DNA of 64,000 bases, taken from Nigrospora sphaerica (Eukaryota > Ascomycota > Sordariomycetes > Amphisphaeriales > Apiosporaceae). The position numbers were made by a program, and so were the translations under genes. The stretch lies in the NCBI GenBank assembly GCA_018287875.1, contig JAGVVL010000015.1:1488001-1552000 (forward strand), read 5' to 3'. Positions within the stretch are counted from its first letter, which is position 1; each line of letters begins with the position of its first letter. This document shows, in pieces, positions 11,607-23,539 of this stretch. The notes beneath the pieces are model-generated. The model worked only from the letters and a program-made list of their open reading frames with translations. It searched no databases and was not told the origin of the DNA.

Positions 11607-13273
11607 ATGTCGGTCGAGAAGTCGGCGGCCCTCGAGGCCGAAGCGGCTCTCCGGAGCGACTCGGACACGGCCGCTGCCGAGACGGTGCCCCTGTGGACCG
11701 AGGAGGAGGAGGATACGGTGCGCCGCAAGCTGGACTGGCAGATCGTGCCCGCCGTAACTCTGCTGTATCTTCTGTGCTTCCTGGACCGGTATGTGCATAC
11801 ATGAACGTCGGCGCGCCGCCGTGCTTCATCGCTTCTCCGTTTCGTCGGAGCGACGCGCGCCGAGGGAGGGTCCGGCCCGGCCGCTAACTTGGTCCCGGTT
11901 CACAGGTCCAATATCGGAAACGCTCGCATCCAGGGCATGGGCGACGAGCTGCAGCTGCAGGGCTACCGCTTCAACATCGCCACCTCCATTTTTTACATCG
12001 TGTACCTCACAGTCGAGGTGCCGTCGAACCTGCTGCTGAAGATGATCGGCCCGCGCTGGTACATCCCGGGCCTCGTCGTCGGCTTCGGGCTCGTCTCGCT
12101 CTGCACCGCCTTCGTCAAGACCTTTGAGCAGCTCTGCGGCCTGCGCGCCCTCCTCGGCATCTTCGAGGGCGGCGCCATGCCCGGCATCGCCTTCTTCCTG
12201 AGCAGCTTCTACAAGCGTCGCGAGCTGTACTTCCGGGTCGGCATCTACGTCAGTGCCGCCTCCATGGCCGGCGCCTTTGGCGGTACGTCGTCCTCTCCCC
12301 CCCCCTTTAAACCCGGCTCTTCCTCGTCGCTGACTCGCTCGTCGCAGGTCTCCTGGCCACGGGTCTCGCGCGCATCCCCCCGTGGGGCGCCGCCGGGGCC
12401 GAGATTCACACGTGGCGCAACATCTTCTTCTTCGAGGGCCTCATCACGATCTTTTTCGGGCTCGCGGCGCCCCTCATCCTGCCGCAGTCGCCGGGCTCGT
12501 CGACGCGGCTGACGGAGCGCGAGCAGTGGATCGCCGAGGAGCGGCTCCGGCTCGAGCACAAGGCGCTCGCCAACGAGAAGGTGCAGCGCCACCACATCCG
12601 GCGCGCCATGCTCAACATCAACAACTGGATCTGCGCCGGCGGCTTCTTCTTCATCAACATCACGGTCCAGGGCATGTCCGTCTTCATGCCGACGGTGCTG
12701 CGCGACATGGGCTACACGGCGACGACGGCGCAGCTCTACAGCGTGCCGCCGTACGTGCTGGCCAGCGCCGTCGCCATCGGCGTCGCCTTCCTGAGCGACA
12801 AGACGCGCCACCGCGGCCTCTACCTCGCCCTCTTCACCCTCATCGGCATCACCGGCTTCAGCGTGCTGCGCTGGAGCACGAGCAACAGCCTCAAGTACAT
12901 GGGCATCTACTTTGTTGCCATTGGCGCCTTCCCCGGCGGCCCCGGCTTCCTCAGCTGGGGCCTCAACAACGCCGCCGGCCCCAGCGTGCGCGCCGTTACG
13001 AGCGGCTGGATTGTCTCCATCGGCACCATGGGCGGTATCCTCGCCACCTGGGCCTACCTCGAAAAGGACAGGCCCAACTACCACATTGGCCACTCCATCA
13101 ACCTGGGCGCCCAGATGGCCACCCTCGTCCTCGCCATCAGTGGCATCTGCTACTGCGTCTGGGAGAACAAGCTGCGCGACCGCGGCGGCCGCGACTACCG
13201 CCTCCAGGGCCGCACCCCCGAGCAGATTGCCGACCTGGGCTACAAACACCCCGAGTTCCGGTACATGGCGTAG
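11607..13273 (+). CDS. MFS transporter, anion:cation symporter (ACS / Dal5-Tna1-Vht1-like) family
   Basis: Three exons, 11607-11788, 11906-12282 and 12348-13273, give 494 aa. Splice sites are GTATGT...CAG and GTACGT...CAG, with a CTAAC branch site in intron 1. The junction restores the family signature FLDRSNIGNA at residues 58-67, which confirms the first splice. About 12 membrane helices are visible. The segment after helix 2 (TVEVPSNLLLKMIGPRWYIP) and the GIFEGGAMPGI stretch are typical of this family, whose members import organic anions and vitamins such as allantoate, nicotinate, pantothenate or biotin. The C-terminal tail YKHPEFRY is also family-like. The substrate is not deducible. A 414-aa open frame on the opposite strand is a coding shadow. 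Confidence 0.93.
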
Positions 13274-14211
13274 CGGCCGGCTGGGTTGGGATGGAGTCGC
13301 GGGGGGGGAGCTCTGGCGGGCGCGGCGGTTGCTGGACCCGTTTTCCTTGTTTTTGTGTTTGTGGGCTCGTATGCTTCGAAGGAGCGAGGGCAAGCCGTCG
13401 TTCTGAAAACCCCGTGTATGCCGAGCTTCGGCCCCGGGGGGATCGTGTGAGGCGGCCCAGGACACGCAGATAGACGCCGCGTCCGGCACCCGAACCGGAA
13501 TGCTCAGAGAGGTCCTTGCGCTGAAGCGGTCAACCCTCTTCAGTAACGAATGTGAAAAATCGAATCAACTTGAACGAACGCGGTTGCGCTCCCTCTGTCT
13601 TTTATCAGTGACATGCCGGCTCCGTAGGCCCCCATCGTACGACAAAATCGTACGAGACATGGAAAAATGGCTGCATGGGATTTTGACCAGTCTGCCGACG
13701 TCACTGCCGATTTGTTTGTCGAGGGTGGAGACCAATAGCCACCTGCCGCGCCGGTGGATGCCAGTATTGGATGCGACGATGCTGCAATATTGGAAGCCGA
13801 GACAACGTCCCCATGTACCGTATGTAAGTCCACGGTCGTATCGCCGAGGCGCGCGCGCGGGCCGTTCTGTTCTCGCGCTCCCTGCCTGTAAATCGGTACT
13901 TGAGGACGCGGGGAACCATATCCGCATGCCAGTGCCAGCCTCCTCTGAACTCGTACGAATTGGGTCCAACATACCAGGACATGGACCAAAATTCAATGTC
14001 TTTTGGTTTTCGTCGGCAGCCAAAAACGTAGCGGCGCCGATTCACCAACGCCATGCCTTGCCGCTAATAAGTACATTCTATGTGTGACTGGACACCCTTT
14101 GCCCAAATCACGACCCAAAATCACGAGCTCCTTTGATCATGGGGCCCCCCTTCGATATCATGCGAACCCACCGAGCCGATGCCCCAGCCCAACCTAGCCA
14201 GCCTCGCCGCA
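13274..14211. other. Convergent intergenic region
   Basis: This is the 3' flank of the ACS transporter facing the 3' end of the Dug3-like gene. No gene was recognised; only overlapping unassignable frames are present. Confidence 0.6.
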
Positions 14212-15865
14212 CTATAGCACCATACCCAGGACCCGAGCCGCCTTCTCGTTGGTGCCGTACTCGCCCGACCTGTTGGGGCCCAGAACAGGACTCTCGCCCG
14301 GCTGCGGCGACAGGTCCGAGTCGATATACTCGGCTGGATGGGACCACTCGCCCGCCCCCAACGAACGCCGCTTCTTCTTGATGTTCCCCTGGCTTGGGTG
14401 TTTCGGGTTCATCTCCGGGCGCGGGGCATAGGGGGGCGTCACCGTCCGCAGATCCGACGTGCCCTCGGCGCTCTCCGAAGCGGACAGGGGCGTCTTGCCG
14501 CGCGAGGGGCCGGGCACCGCCGCCGCCGCGCAGCCACCCTCGGGCGTTCGACTGCGCATGCTGAGGGGGATCAGCGGCCCCATATGCCGCTTCGGGTCCG
14601 CGTCGGTGCCGGGCGTCGCCAGGGGGTCCCTGAGGACCTGCGGCGCTGCCTTCTCGTTGGTAGTGAGGCCCTTGGTGGTCGCAAAGGCCGATGACCGCTT
14701 GTGGTAAGGATCTCTCTGCGAGAAGCTATCCTCGATGGGGTGCACCATGATGGACTGGTGGTGGATGGTGAGTATTGAGTTCGTGGGTACGTTAACCCAG
14801 TTTTCTGGTCGCGCGTCAGCTGGCTTTGTTCGCGAAGGGGTGCATGGCCGCCTTGCTTACCGCGTTCGAACGTCAGGGGTTCACTGGCGACCAGTACAAT
14901 GTCGGCACCCTTGTCGCGCCGTTCCATCTCAAAGTCCCGCGTCTCGGCGGCCGTGGGCTTCGTATCCCACTGCGTCCCCGAGGAGTAGTAGAGGCTCGCG
15001 GCCTCGTCAGTATTGCTACTCACATAGCGAGTGCAGATGATGCTGTGGCCATCGGTGACGGCAAAGTTGAGGAGACTTCGCGTATCCACGTTCTCCCTCT
15101 GGATGGTGCTTTCGGGAATGGCCATGGTCAACTCGTTGATGACCTCGATCGTCTGCAGCATGGCCTTGCGGAGCACGGCCGGGCCGAAGCCCTTCTCCGG
15201 CTGGGAGCTGGGGTCGACGCCGAGCCGTTGCAGGCGGTCGAGGAACAGGGCGAAAGCCCACTCGCTGTCGGTACCGCCCTTGACGAAGAGGTACCAGTCG
15301 TCGTGCAGCTTCTCGGCCAGCCTGCGCTTGATGTACTTCCAGCCGCCGAGGCCGCCATTGTGCATCCACATCAGACTCCCGTGGGTGAAGGGGTGGCAGT
15401 TGTCCTCGCTCGTCGACCCCTCGGTGGTTGCCCGGACGTGGGCAAAGACCAAGGGCGAGGCCGTCTTGGAGGCCAGCCGGTGGAGGTTGGAGCAGTTCCA
15501 GGCCGGAATTGTCGAGGTGAAGAGGCACGGCGCGGCGCCGAGTTTCGGGTCGGTGTAGAAGCCGATGCCAAAGCCGTCGGCATTGTTCTGACCTCGTCTC
15601 GTATCCTGCCGTATCATGTCAGGTCCCAGCGCTTGTGTGCCCAGCCCGGGCGGCGGGGAAGGGTTCGATCGATTACCAGTCGTAAACGCGAGTCGAAAGA
15701 TTGTTTCAGGATCGAGTGCGTAGGGTCGAGAATGAGCTTCGAGAGCAGGATCTCGTCGCTGCCGCGGTACACCTGTGCGCCCCCAGGGGAGCCGAGTCAG
15801 AAGTCATTCGCCGGGTTGGCGCGCGTGGCGGGAACATCGGAAGCACTCACCAGAAAGCGGCACAT
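14212..15865 (-). CDS. Glutamine amidotransferase type II, Dug3-like (glutathione degradation)
   Basis: Four exons in minus order, 15865-15851 (15 nt), 15772-15677, 15605-14861 and 14804-14212, give 482 aa. The start is fixed by the class II amidotransferase requirement for Cys2 after Met1 (MCRFL), which is released by a 15-nt first exon. Downstream motifs SDEILLSKLILDP, GQNNADGFGIGFY (about 42-54), FAHVRATTEG, MWMHNGGLGGW and VNVPTNSILTIHHQSIMVHP match the Dug3 family and are continuous only when the proposed introns are removed. In yeast, Dug3 works with Dug2 in the cytosolic Dug complex that removes the gamma-glutamyl group from glutathione. The C-terminal ~170 residues are a Ser/Pro-rich extension, making the protein longer than the 357-aa yeast enzyme. 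An upstream-strand 367-aa frame is a shadow. Confidence 0.92.
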
Positions 15866-16059
15866 GGTGATGGGAGACGGTGCTGGATTGAAGAGCAGTG
15901 GGATGAAGCGTTTTACGCCGCTGGCATGACGGGACGATCCGACGTATCAGGCAGGTACATGAAGAGGTTATGTACAAGTCTAATCAGGAGAAACGAGCGA
16001 GCGACGGGCAATGGCTTCCCACGTGTCACTCACGGCACGGGGTACGGATGTAAGGATGT

Positions 16060-16093
<34 letters not shown>

Positions 16094-18646
16094 GTATGTT
16101 TGTTAGTCCCTGGATGCCAATGTTTCTCGTCGTAATTTCTTTTTCTCCCGTGACGCCTTCCGCTCCTTCGTTTGGGCAGGTTTCCTGTCTCGCCCGCGAC
16201 TCGTGGCGTTGGCTGCTAGGCGCACAAGTAGATGGAATGTCCAAGACATCCAGCGGTCCAAGTTGCGCCCCGGTGACGGAGCTTGACCTTTGGCTGACTG
16301 TCAGTGCGACTGGTGCCATGGGCACAGCAGATGACGCGAGAATCCGGGAAGATTGGCTGGCAGCTAGTGACCTCCCTTGCCAACTTACCCGCTGTTTCTT
16401 TTCCAGGTAGCTGGCTGGCTCCCCTTACCGTCTCTGTATTACTTTCTAGCTCCAACCCCTCAAACCTTAGGTCCCCCCCCCCCCTGTTCCGAGGCCCTGA
16501 TTTACGCCCCGCATACCCGTCGTCCCCCTCTCAGATGGAGGGATGGAGGCCCGGATACAGTAAAAGGGCTGCATCGTGGACCACTGGCAGTGCGCTAACA
16601 AGTGCGTACATAGGTACCACCTGCGACACCGGCAGCAGAGCGTCCCAACACACCGCGCGGTCCGCCAGCTAGTGAGAACGATCCCTGATTGGAATTAAAG
16701 GTATAGGGTCTTTGGCCTCCTGGGTAAATAGTGCACTCCCGGCGACATGGGACGGGGACGTATCGGAATGTCCGGGGTATCAACATGCATCACACATTCA
16801 AACTCCCGTGCTCCCAAGGGGTTGCGGCGGTGAAAAAGCGGGTGCAATCTGGCTGTGCGAGCCAAAAGGCGGAAGATTCCAGTATATTGGTCTGTTGTGT
16901 TCATCGGTCTCCGTACTTTTGTGCCTACTCTGTTCATGACCTTTGAATACGGGCGGTGCCTCCAGTTTTAAGGTCGGACCCTGCACTGTGTCCAAGCGCA
17001 AAAGGTCCCCTGGAGACGGTCTTGGCCGACAGACCGGTAACTCCTTGCTTGGGTTACCGCTTAACATGCAGTTGGTATGTCCCATCCATACATTCTGGGT
17101 GGTAGACCGCCCTGGCCGACGCCACAGAAAGATGTACGCTATGATGGATGTGCAACGGTGTAGGGCATCGATTCGTAGCCTGTGTAAAGATCTGGTGCTA
17201 CATGACGCCACGCGTTAAGCAGGGGAACGAAACGCCTCGTACGCTCGTCGTCGAAGCAATTATCGCCCTAGCCTAGCAGGGCACCACGGGTGGCTGGGTA
17301 CCTAGACAAGGTACATACACGTCCGACTCCCGTTCCCGTCTGCGACATGCAGTATAGCCTTGTCGGCCGCTACCCGCCATGACGAGAGCAGGTGGGCGCC
17401 TTCATAGTCACATCCGTCCCTCCCCCCCCTCATGGCTATAGGATTACTGCCTAAAAAGGTTATGTTCAAACTAGGTAAGTACTCAGCCAGTGCTTCATAG
17501 GTAAGCACATCCCAGCGTTTTTCTAGATCTCCATGATGGCCTCGCGGGAGTGCAGGGTGCCACAGTAAGCTGAGACCGTCCGTACTAGTGCGTTGTGCCT
17601 TTGCCAATCTCCCGTGTCCCGGGAACACCAAATTGCGAGACTCGTCCGGCCAGCAAGACTTGCACGACCCGTATGGAATTCCTCGCGACAAGTATGTTTA
17701 TTGTCGCCAAAATGCAATACTTCATCCCGCCGAGCCCGCCTGGCACTGACCTGCGGTTGACGAGCTTTCGTTGGAGACAGTGACGAGAGGTTGCCATATC
17801 CATGGTCTTCTCTACAGGCAGCTAGCTTCCTACCTAGGTAGTCAACACATCCCAAGCTCCCAGGTTGAGGATGATCAATGTATTGAACAGAAAAGTAGGG
17901 CCCGGCACTTTGTCGATGCGGTCGAAGCATCCGGTATGTGCGAGTCTATCATGTGGCCGCGGATGATTTAGCGATGCAGAGTACCACCACGCAACATAAT
18001 GTCACCAGTTTTCCCGGTCTCTACCTAGGTAGGTCTAAGGTAGGTGAACTTGTCGCCTTCGTTGTTGAATTCGCAAATGGGACGGGTGCCTTCACTTCAG
18101 TACTCCGATACTCCTTCCCGCCTGTGAAGTAGCTCGGTCTCTACGGAGCCGCTCCCACCATTTCCCCTGCCTAGGAAGTCCCTGATCGCGGGGCACTTGG
18201 GCAAGCCACACCAAGGAAGCCACACTTGGGGGGGTCGACACTTGGGGCAGCTGCAGTGGAGAGTGGCGGCTCCCAACCTGAATGCTGGACAGGAGCGCAT
18301 AGGTAATGAATGGCCTGCCACACGCCTGACAGCAGAAACGAAGCTAACTCACCACTGTAGTCAGGGCCGCGCCTGCCATCAACCCATATGCTCCTGAAGT
18401 CCATTTCACAAGCTCACGCCACCGACGCGGCCTCGAGCGATAAAAGACGGACGACCTCTCAACACCCACTTCCATCTGCCCCGAGGCCTCTCGAAACATC
18501 CATCCGTCCTTTCGCTTGTCCATATCTCACTACGCACGCCCCGCTAAACATCCCGCGACACTGACGCTGGATGCTCTTCTTCCTCCCGCCCAGCTCGACG
18601 GCCCACCGACAGCGCCTCCGCTGATTCCAGGTCGATCAACAACAAC
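15866..18646. other. Intergenic region without recognisable gene
   Basis: This is a shared upstream region between the divergent Dug3-like and Mgm1 genes. It contains a TG microsatellite (16063-16090) and CCTAGGTA motifs at about 17297-17305, 17831-17840 and 18021-18033. The segment about 16700-18100 looks less GC-rich than the rest. A pyrimidine-rich stretch (about 18450-18640) precedes the Mgm1 ATG. No coding family was recognised. Confidence 0.6.
16063..16090. repeat. (TG)n microsatellite
   Basis: This is a perfect TG tract of about 28 nt, about 200 nt upstream of the Dug3-like start codon. Confidence 0.9.
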
Positions 18647-21488
18647 ATGAGCGGAAGGCTTATAGCGGTGGCGGCTGGCCGCTTGCCGAGCTCGACCGCG
18701 CGCCCGGCCGTGGCTGCTGCCCGCCAGTATCACCACCTCCCCTCAGGCGGCCTGCTCCGCGCCGACGCCGCCATACGTGCGACGAGACGGCGCATGTGGT
18801 TCCCCGGCAACGCCTTCCACAATGCCGTTATCGTACGAAACGCCTCCTTTGCCCGTTTTCTGCCCAAGCTGGCTGCCAAGCTGATAAGGATCCCCGCCAT
18901 GGCTGGTGGTGTGACCATCGCCGGTGTGGCCTGGCTGCAGTACCAGGCCACCCAGGCCGGTAACTACGTGTGGGATACTCTGTCCACCGCCAAGGACACT
19001 GTCGGCGACGCCGCCAGCGGCCTCTTCGGCGGCGCCAAAGATATTGTCGGCCAGGTCAGCAAGGGCTGGCAGAACACGAAAGAGCAGGTTGAGTTGCCAG
19101 AATGGATGCAAAAGATGTTACGGCTACAGGAGGAAATAGGCACCGGCGATGGCGGCGACGGCGGTCCCGGCGGCCCGGGCGGCGAGGGGCCCAAGAAGAG
19201 CCGAGTGGGCGCTGGATTGGCCGGTGCGAGCGCCGCTGCCTACGGCTATGACGAAAGTTCGGGGGACGACCCCAGAGACGAGGAGGAAGCGGCGCGGGAT
19301 GACCAAATGATGGTGTTGACCAAGAAGATGATTGAGATCCGGAGCATGCTCCAGAAAGTCGGCCAGTCAAGTGCTTTGACTCTGCCGTCCATTGTTGTCA
19401 TCGGATCGCAGTCGTCGGGCAAGAGCTCCGTCTTGGAAGCTATCGTCGGTCATGAGTTCTTGCCGAAAGGCACCAACATGGTCACACGTCGGCCCATCGA
19501 GCTGACCCTGGTCAACACGCCCGGCTCGGCGGCCGAGTACGGAGAGTTCCCGGATCTGGGTCTCGGCAAGATCTCCGATTTTTCGTCCATCCAGAGAACC
19601 CTCACGGAACTCAACCTAGCAGTGCCGGACTCGCAGTGCGTCTCGGACGACCCCATCCGCCTCACCATCTCCTCCCCCACGGTCCCGGATCTTTCGCTCA
19701 TCGACCTGCCGGGTTACATCCAGATTGCGGGCGAGAATCAGCCCGTGGCGCTCAAGCGAAAGATCGCCGAGTTGTGCGACAAGTACATCCAGCCGCCCAA
19801 TGTCATCCTGGCCATTTCTGCCGCCGATGTCGATCTGGCCAACTCGGCAGCACTCAAGGCTAGCCGGCGGGTCGACCCCAGGGGCGAGCGGACGATTGGT
19901 GTCATCACAAAGATGGATTTGGTCGACCCTGTGCGTGGCGCGGCCATCCTCAACGACGAGCAGTACCCCCTACGACTGGGATACGTCGGTGTCGTGTCTC
20001 GTGTCCCGACGACGACGGGTCTGTTCAAGACGGGAAAGACGAACATCACGAGTGCCATCACCAAGAACGAGAGAGCGTTTTTTTCGGCGCACCCCCATGA
20101 GTTTGGTCATGATGTAAACGTGGGCACCACGACACTGCGAAAGAAGCTTATGCACGTACTCGAGCAGACCATGTCGGCTAGTCTGCAAAGCACTAGCGAT
20201 GCCATTCAACAAGAGCTTGAAGAGGCAACGTACGAGTTCAAGGTCCAGTACAACGACCGACCTCTGTCGGCCGACTCGTATCTGGCCGAGAGCTTGGATG
20301 CTTTCAAGCATTCGTTCAAGGCGTTTGCCGAGGAGTTTGGCCGGCCCCAGATGCTCGAGCTTCTTAAGGACGAACTTGACCAGAAGGTTCTTGACACGCT
20401 GGCCGCACGCTATTGGAACAAGCCCATTTATGATCTTTCCAAGACGGTTTCGGAACTGGATACCCTGGCCGACTTGCCCAAAGCGGACCCCGTTAACGAA
20501 TTCTGGCACCGGCGCCTGGATGCCTCGACGTCGGCGCTGACCAAGCTTGGCATCGGTCGGCTCGCCACGACGGTGGTTACCAGAACGATCCTATCCAGCA
20601 TCGATCAGCTCATTAGCGCATCCACCTTTGTCAACCACCCTTTCGCGCGACAGGCCATTACTGAGGCAGCTCAAACCATACTGAACGACCGATACTATAG
20701 CACGAGCGATCAGGTGGAGAACTGCATCAAGCCCTTCAAGTTTGACATTGACATGGAGGAGCGCGAGTGGGCGCAAGGCCGCGACCATGTTCAAAGCGTG
20801 CTGAAGAACGAACTGTCGCATTGTGAAAGAGAAATGACGAGCCTTGAAACGGCCGTGGGCGGCCGACGGAAGCTTCGGGAGGTCATGAACTTTGTTGACA
20901 AGGCACGGAAGGGCGAGATCATTGTCGAACCCGAGTCGCAAAGTGGTGCCGGGGGGTTCAGCGCTGCCCTCCTTCAGAAAGGTATGTTTTAGCGCCTCCG
21001 TGGGCCTCGGGCGTTGGTTAGGTTGTACTGACAGGCGATGGGCAGGTCGAGAGGCAGCCTTCCTGCGGGATCGTGCCGACATCCTCAAGATGCGCATCAT
21101 GGCAGTAAAGTCGAAGCAGTGCGCGAGCATGAAGAATAAGTACTACTGCCCCGAGGTGTTTCTGGACGCTGTGGCCAGCAAGCTGGCGGCGACAGCGGTC
21201 TTATTCCTCAACGTCGAGCTGCTATCGGAATTCTACTACAAGTTCCCGCGCGAACTGGATACGCGACTTGGCCGCACCCTGAGCGACGAAGAGATCGAGC
21301 GGTTCGCCAAGGAGGATCCCAAGATCCGGCGGCACCTCGATGTTATCCGGCGGAAAGAGCTCTTGGAGCTTGTGCTGGAGAAGATGGAGAGCCTTAGGCA
21401 GTTAGAAGGCCGCGAGAAGCCGCGCTCCAAGCCAGGCAGCAAGAAGGGATCGAGCGACAAGGAGAAGGGGAAGTGGGGTCTGTTTTAG
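18647..21488 (+). CDS. MGM1: Mgm1/OPA1-type dynamin GTPase, mitochondrial inner-membrane fusion
   Basis: Two exons, 18647-20981 and 21046-21488 (GTATGT donor, CAG acceptor, phase 1), give 925 aa, close to the yeast 902. The N-terminus is Arg/Ala-rich with few acids, as in a mitochondrial presequence. A hydrophobic inner-membrane anchor lies at about 84-97 (AMAGGVTIAGVAWL). A Gly/Ala-rich segment at about 187-200 sits where the rhomboid protease cuts yeast Mgm1 to make the short form; the position is inferred. GTPase motifs follow: P-loop GSQSSGKS at 253-260, switch II DLPG, and G4 TKMD. The middle and GED regions end in a basic Lys/Ser tail. The protein tethers and fuses inner membranes and shapes cristae. 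The last intron lies before the GED (KGREAAFLRDRAD junction). Confidence 0.96.
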
Positions 21489-22051
21489 GAAACCAGCGCT
21501 ACTCTAGGAACAGTGTTCTAGACCCGTGGCTGTTCTAGTCATGCCTAAGAACAGTCCTTACGTGACGACGACACGACGGTTATACAGGAGTTATTGGGGA
21601 TAAAGCGGGTTTGCCATCGCCGATGGCCTGATTAGTGCTCCTCATCAGGTAGTCGTTATTTTTCTTGCAATCGACTTTTTGTTCCGCCAAGCTTTGGGTA
21701 TGAACTGTCGGATCGATGGTCCGTCTAGTTGGAAAGCTTCGCTTAATTATATAACTAAGAAGAATCTTACTTTGAGCTTTTACGGGGTGGAGTTTTTCTT
21801 TTTTGGAATCTACGCTGCGTTGGTAACAGATACTACTGCCATTCTATAGCGAATTTAATGTAAGTGGGCAGCCATAGAAGACATCCATCCACAACGGTTG
21901 CAGCCCGGCAAGTGGGGGGATCAAGGTTGGCGCCAGCCTATGACGCTGCTCGTTAGTGTCCGAATCGAGGTACAAGGAACTTGATCGGCCAGCCAAACAC
22001 CGACATTACCACATCCCACCATCGTATGCAATCACGCACCCACACACATAA

Positions 22052-22082
<31 letters not shown>

Positions 22083-22098
22083 TACACACACACGCATT
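21489..22098. other. Intergenic region between MGM1 and the EF-hand gene
   Basis: No gene is visible. It contains the MGM1 3' flank and, at 22042-22095, a CA repeat that forms the immediate 5' leader of the EF-hand gene. Confidence 0.6.
22042..22093. repeat. (CA)n microsatellite next to a start codon
   Basis: This is a CA dinucleotide tract with minor interruptions that ends only about 6 nt before the proposed ATG at 22099. It would lie in the 5' untranslated leader. Confidence 0.85.
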
Positions 22099-22926
22099 AT
22101 GGTAAGCTGCTCCTTTCTGGGTGTGTTATGTTGTTGATGTTGCTGTTAGATCGCGACGATGTTCCCTCCCCCCCCTCCCTGTGAGAGACGCCGTTCTAAC
22201 GTAGAGAAAACGCGGAACAGCCGCCGAAACGCAAAGCGCCGCCGGCCTCGTCGGCGCCCAAGGAGCGCCAGTCCAAGCTGGCCAAGGAGCACAACATCAC
22301 GGCGCGCGAGGAGGCCGAGATCAAGGAGGCCTTTGGGCTGTTCGCCGAGCCGCGGGAGGGCGAGAAGGAGGGCGTGATTCCCATCGACGACGTGCGGAGG
22401 GCCATGGTGTAAGTTTTCCCTCCTTGCATACCCATTCTTGTCCCTGTTCCCCTTCCAACCCCTCGCTCTCTCCCCGTCTTCACGTTTCCCTCTCTCACTG
22501 GGCCCTCCTCCTCGGCCGGCGGCCCCGCGACGCAGCGCCCTGAACCTGGCCCCGACGCGCGCCGAGCTGCGCGAGTTCGTCGCCATCCTCGACCCCGACG
22601 ACGAGGGCCACGCGGCGTACGAGCCCTTTGTCGCCATCTGCGCGCTCAAGCTGCACGCGCGCGACGACGCCGCCGACGCCGCCGACGCGCACGCCGCCGA
22701 GGTCGACGAGGCCTTTCGCCTCTTCACGGGCGGCCATGGCGGCGACGGCGGCGGTACGCTGACCCTCGCCCACCTCAAGCGCGTCGCCATGACGCTGCAG
22801 CAGGACGTCGACGAGGCCCTGCTCCGCGACATGGTCCTCGAGGCCAACGGCGGCGCCGGCGTCGCCAAGGGCGTCGGCCGCGCCGAGTTCGAGGACGTCA
22901 TGCGCCGCGCCGGCGTGTGGAAATGA
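22099..22926 (+). CDS. EF-hand protein, centrin/caltractin-like, with an ATG-only first exon
   Basis: The proposed exons are 22099-22101 (ATG alone), 22221-22408 and 22536-22926, giving 193 aa. The ATG is followed directly by GTAAGC. The only frame through the second exon has a stop at 22197 and no Met upstream, and a CTAAC branch site plus CAG acceptor place the exon start at 22221, giving MPPKRKAPP. The second junction (GTAAGT...CAG) restores RRAMVALNLAPTRAELR. The pattern of a helix EEAEIKEAFGLF, a lysine/proline-rich head and four EF-hand-like units matches centrin-type proteins. The calcium loops are degenerate: the second (DPDDEGHAAYEP) lacks the acidic residue at position 12, and the third and fourth are glycine-rich. 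Calcium binding is therefore doubtful. A role at the spindle pole or in the cytoskeleton is only a family guess. Confidence 0.8.
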
Positions 22927-23539
22927 CGGGCCGGGCCGGGGGGGATGCAGCTGCGCACCCTACGAATTTCACACGTGAGCCGGCTCGTCGTTTGTGTATG
23001 TGCGCGCACGCGGTCCCGGCGGCGCCCGTAGTGCCATCGGCTCATCGTCGTGGCCAACGTCCCACCCGTAACAAGGGGCACGGGGATGATAATTCACACA
23101 AGGCGGCGCAGGGGCCGTGCGTAGCCAGGCAGGCCCCAGGACACCCCGTGGTATGGATAAAGGATACAATGGCGGAAGCAGAAACAGTTCTTATACCCGG
23201 ACGGCTCAATTCTCCCTCCCCTATGCTGCAATACTACGGAGCGCGAGCGGGAGACAATACCTAACTAATCACATTTGAGCATGAGCTTCCCCCCGATCTC
23301 CGTAGGGGGCTGTTTTCCTTTCCAAGGTTTCTTCCGTCGGATGATGTCCCCCACCAACGCCGTAAATGCAGTGTAGTAGTAGCCCTTTCAGATCCCAATG
23401 CGTAAGGTTCTGGAACCGGGACCCCTATTTTCGGCCCCAACTTCCCCACTGCATGAACCCTGGGGCGGTTTTGGCCCTGGCATGGCAGACGTCCGATCTT
23501 GATTTCGCTCCCTCCACCCCCAAGCCCGATGCTGCCCGC
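22927..23539. other. Convergent intergenic region
   Basis: This lies between the 3' ends of the EF-hand gene and the eIF4E-like gene. No gene or clear repeat was seen. Confidence 0.6.

Noticed and set aside
7236..13273. Secondary-metabolite cluster suggested by two neighbouring MFS genes
   Set aside because: No polyketide synthase, peptide synthetase, terpene synthase or tailoring gene is adjacent; the oxidase relic is 16 kb away and broken.
12245..13489. 414-aa minus-strand open frame
   Set aside because: It lies antisense to the ACS-type MFS gene in GC-rich codons; its composition (Ala/Asp/Gly/Val runs) is that of a coding shadow.
14826..15929. 367-aa plus-strand open frame
   Set aside because: It is antisense to the Dug3-like gene, which has clear catalytic motifs and consistent splice sites.
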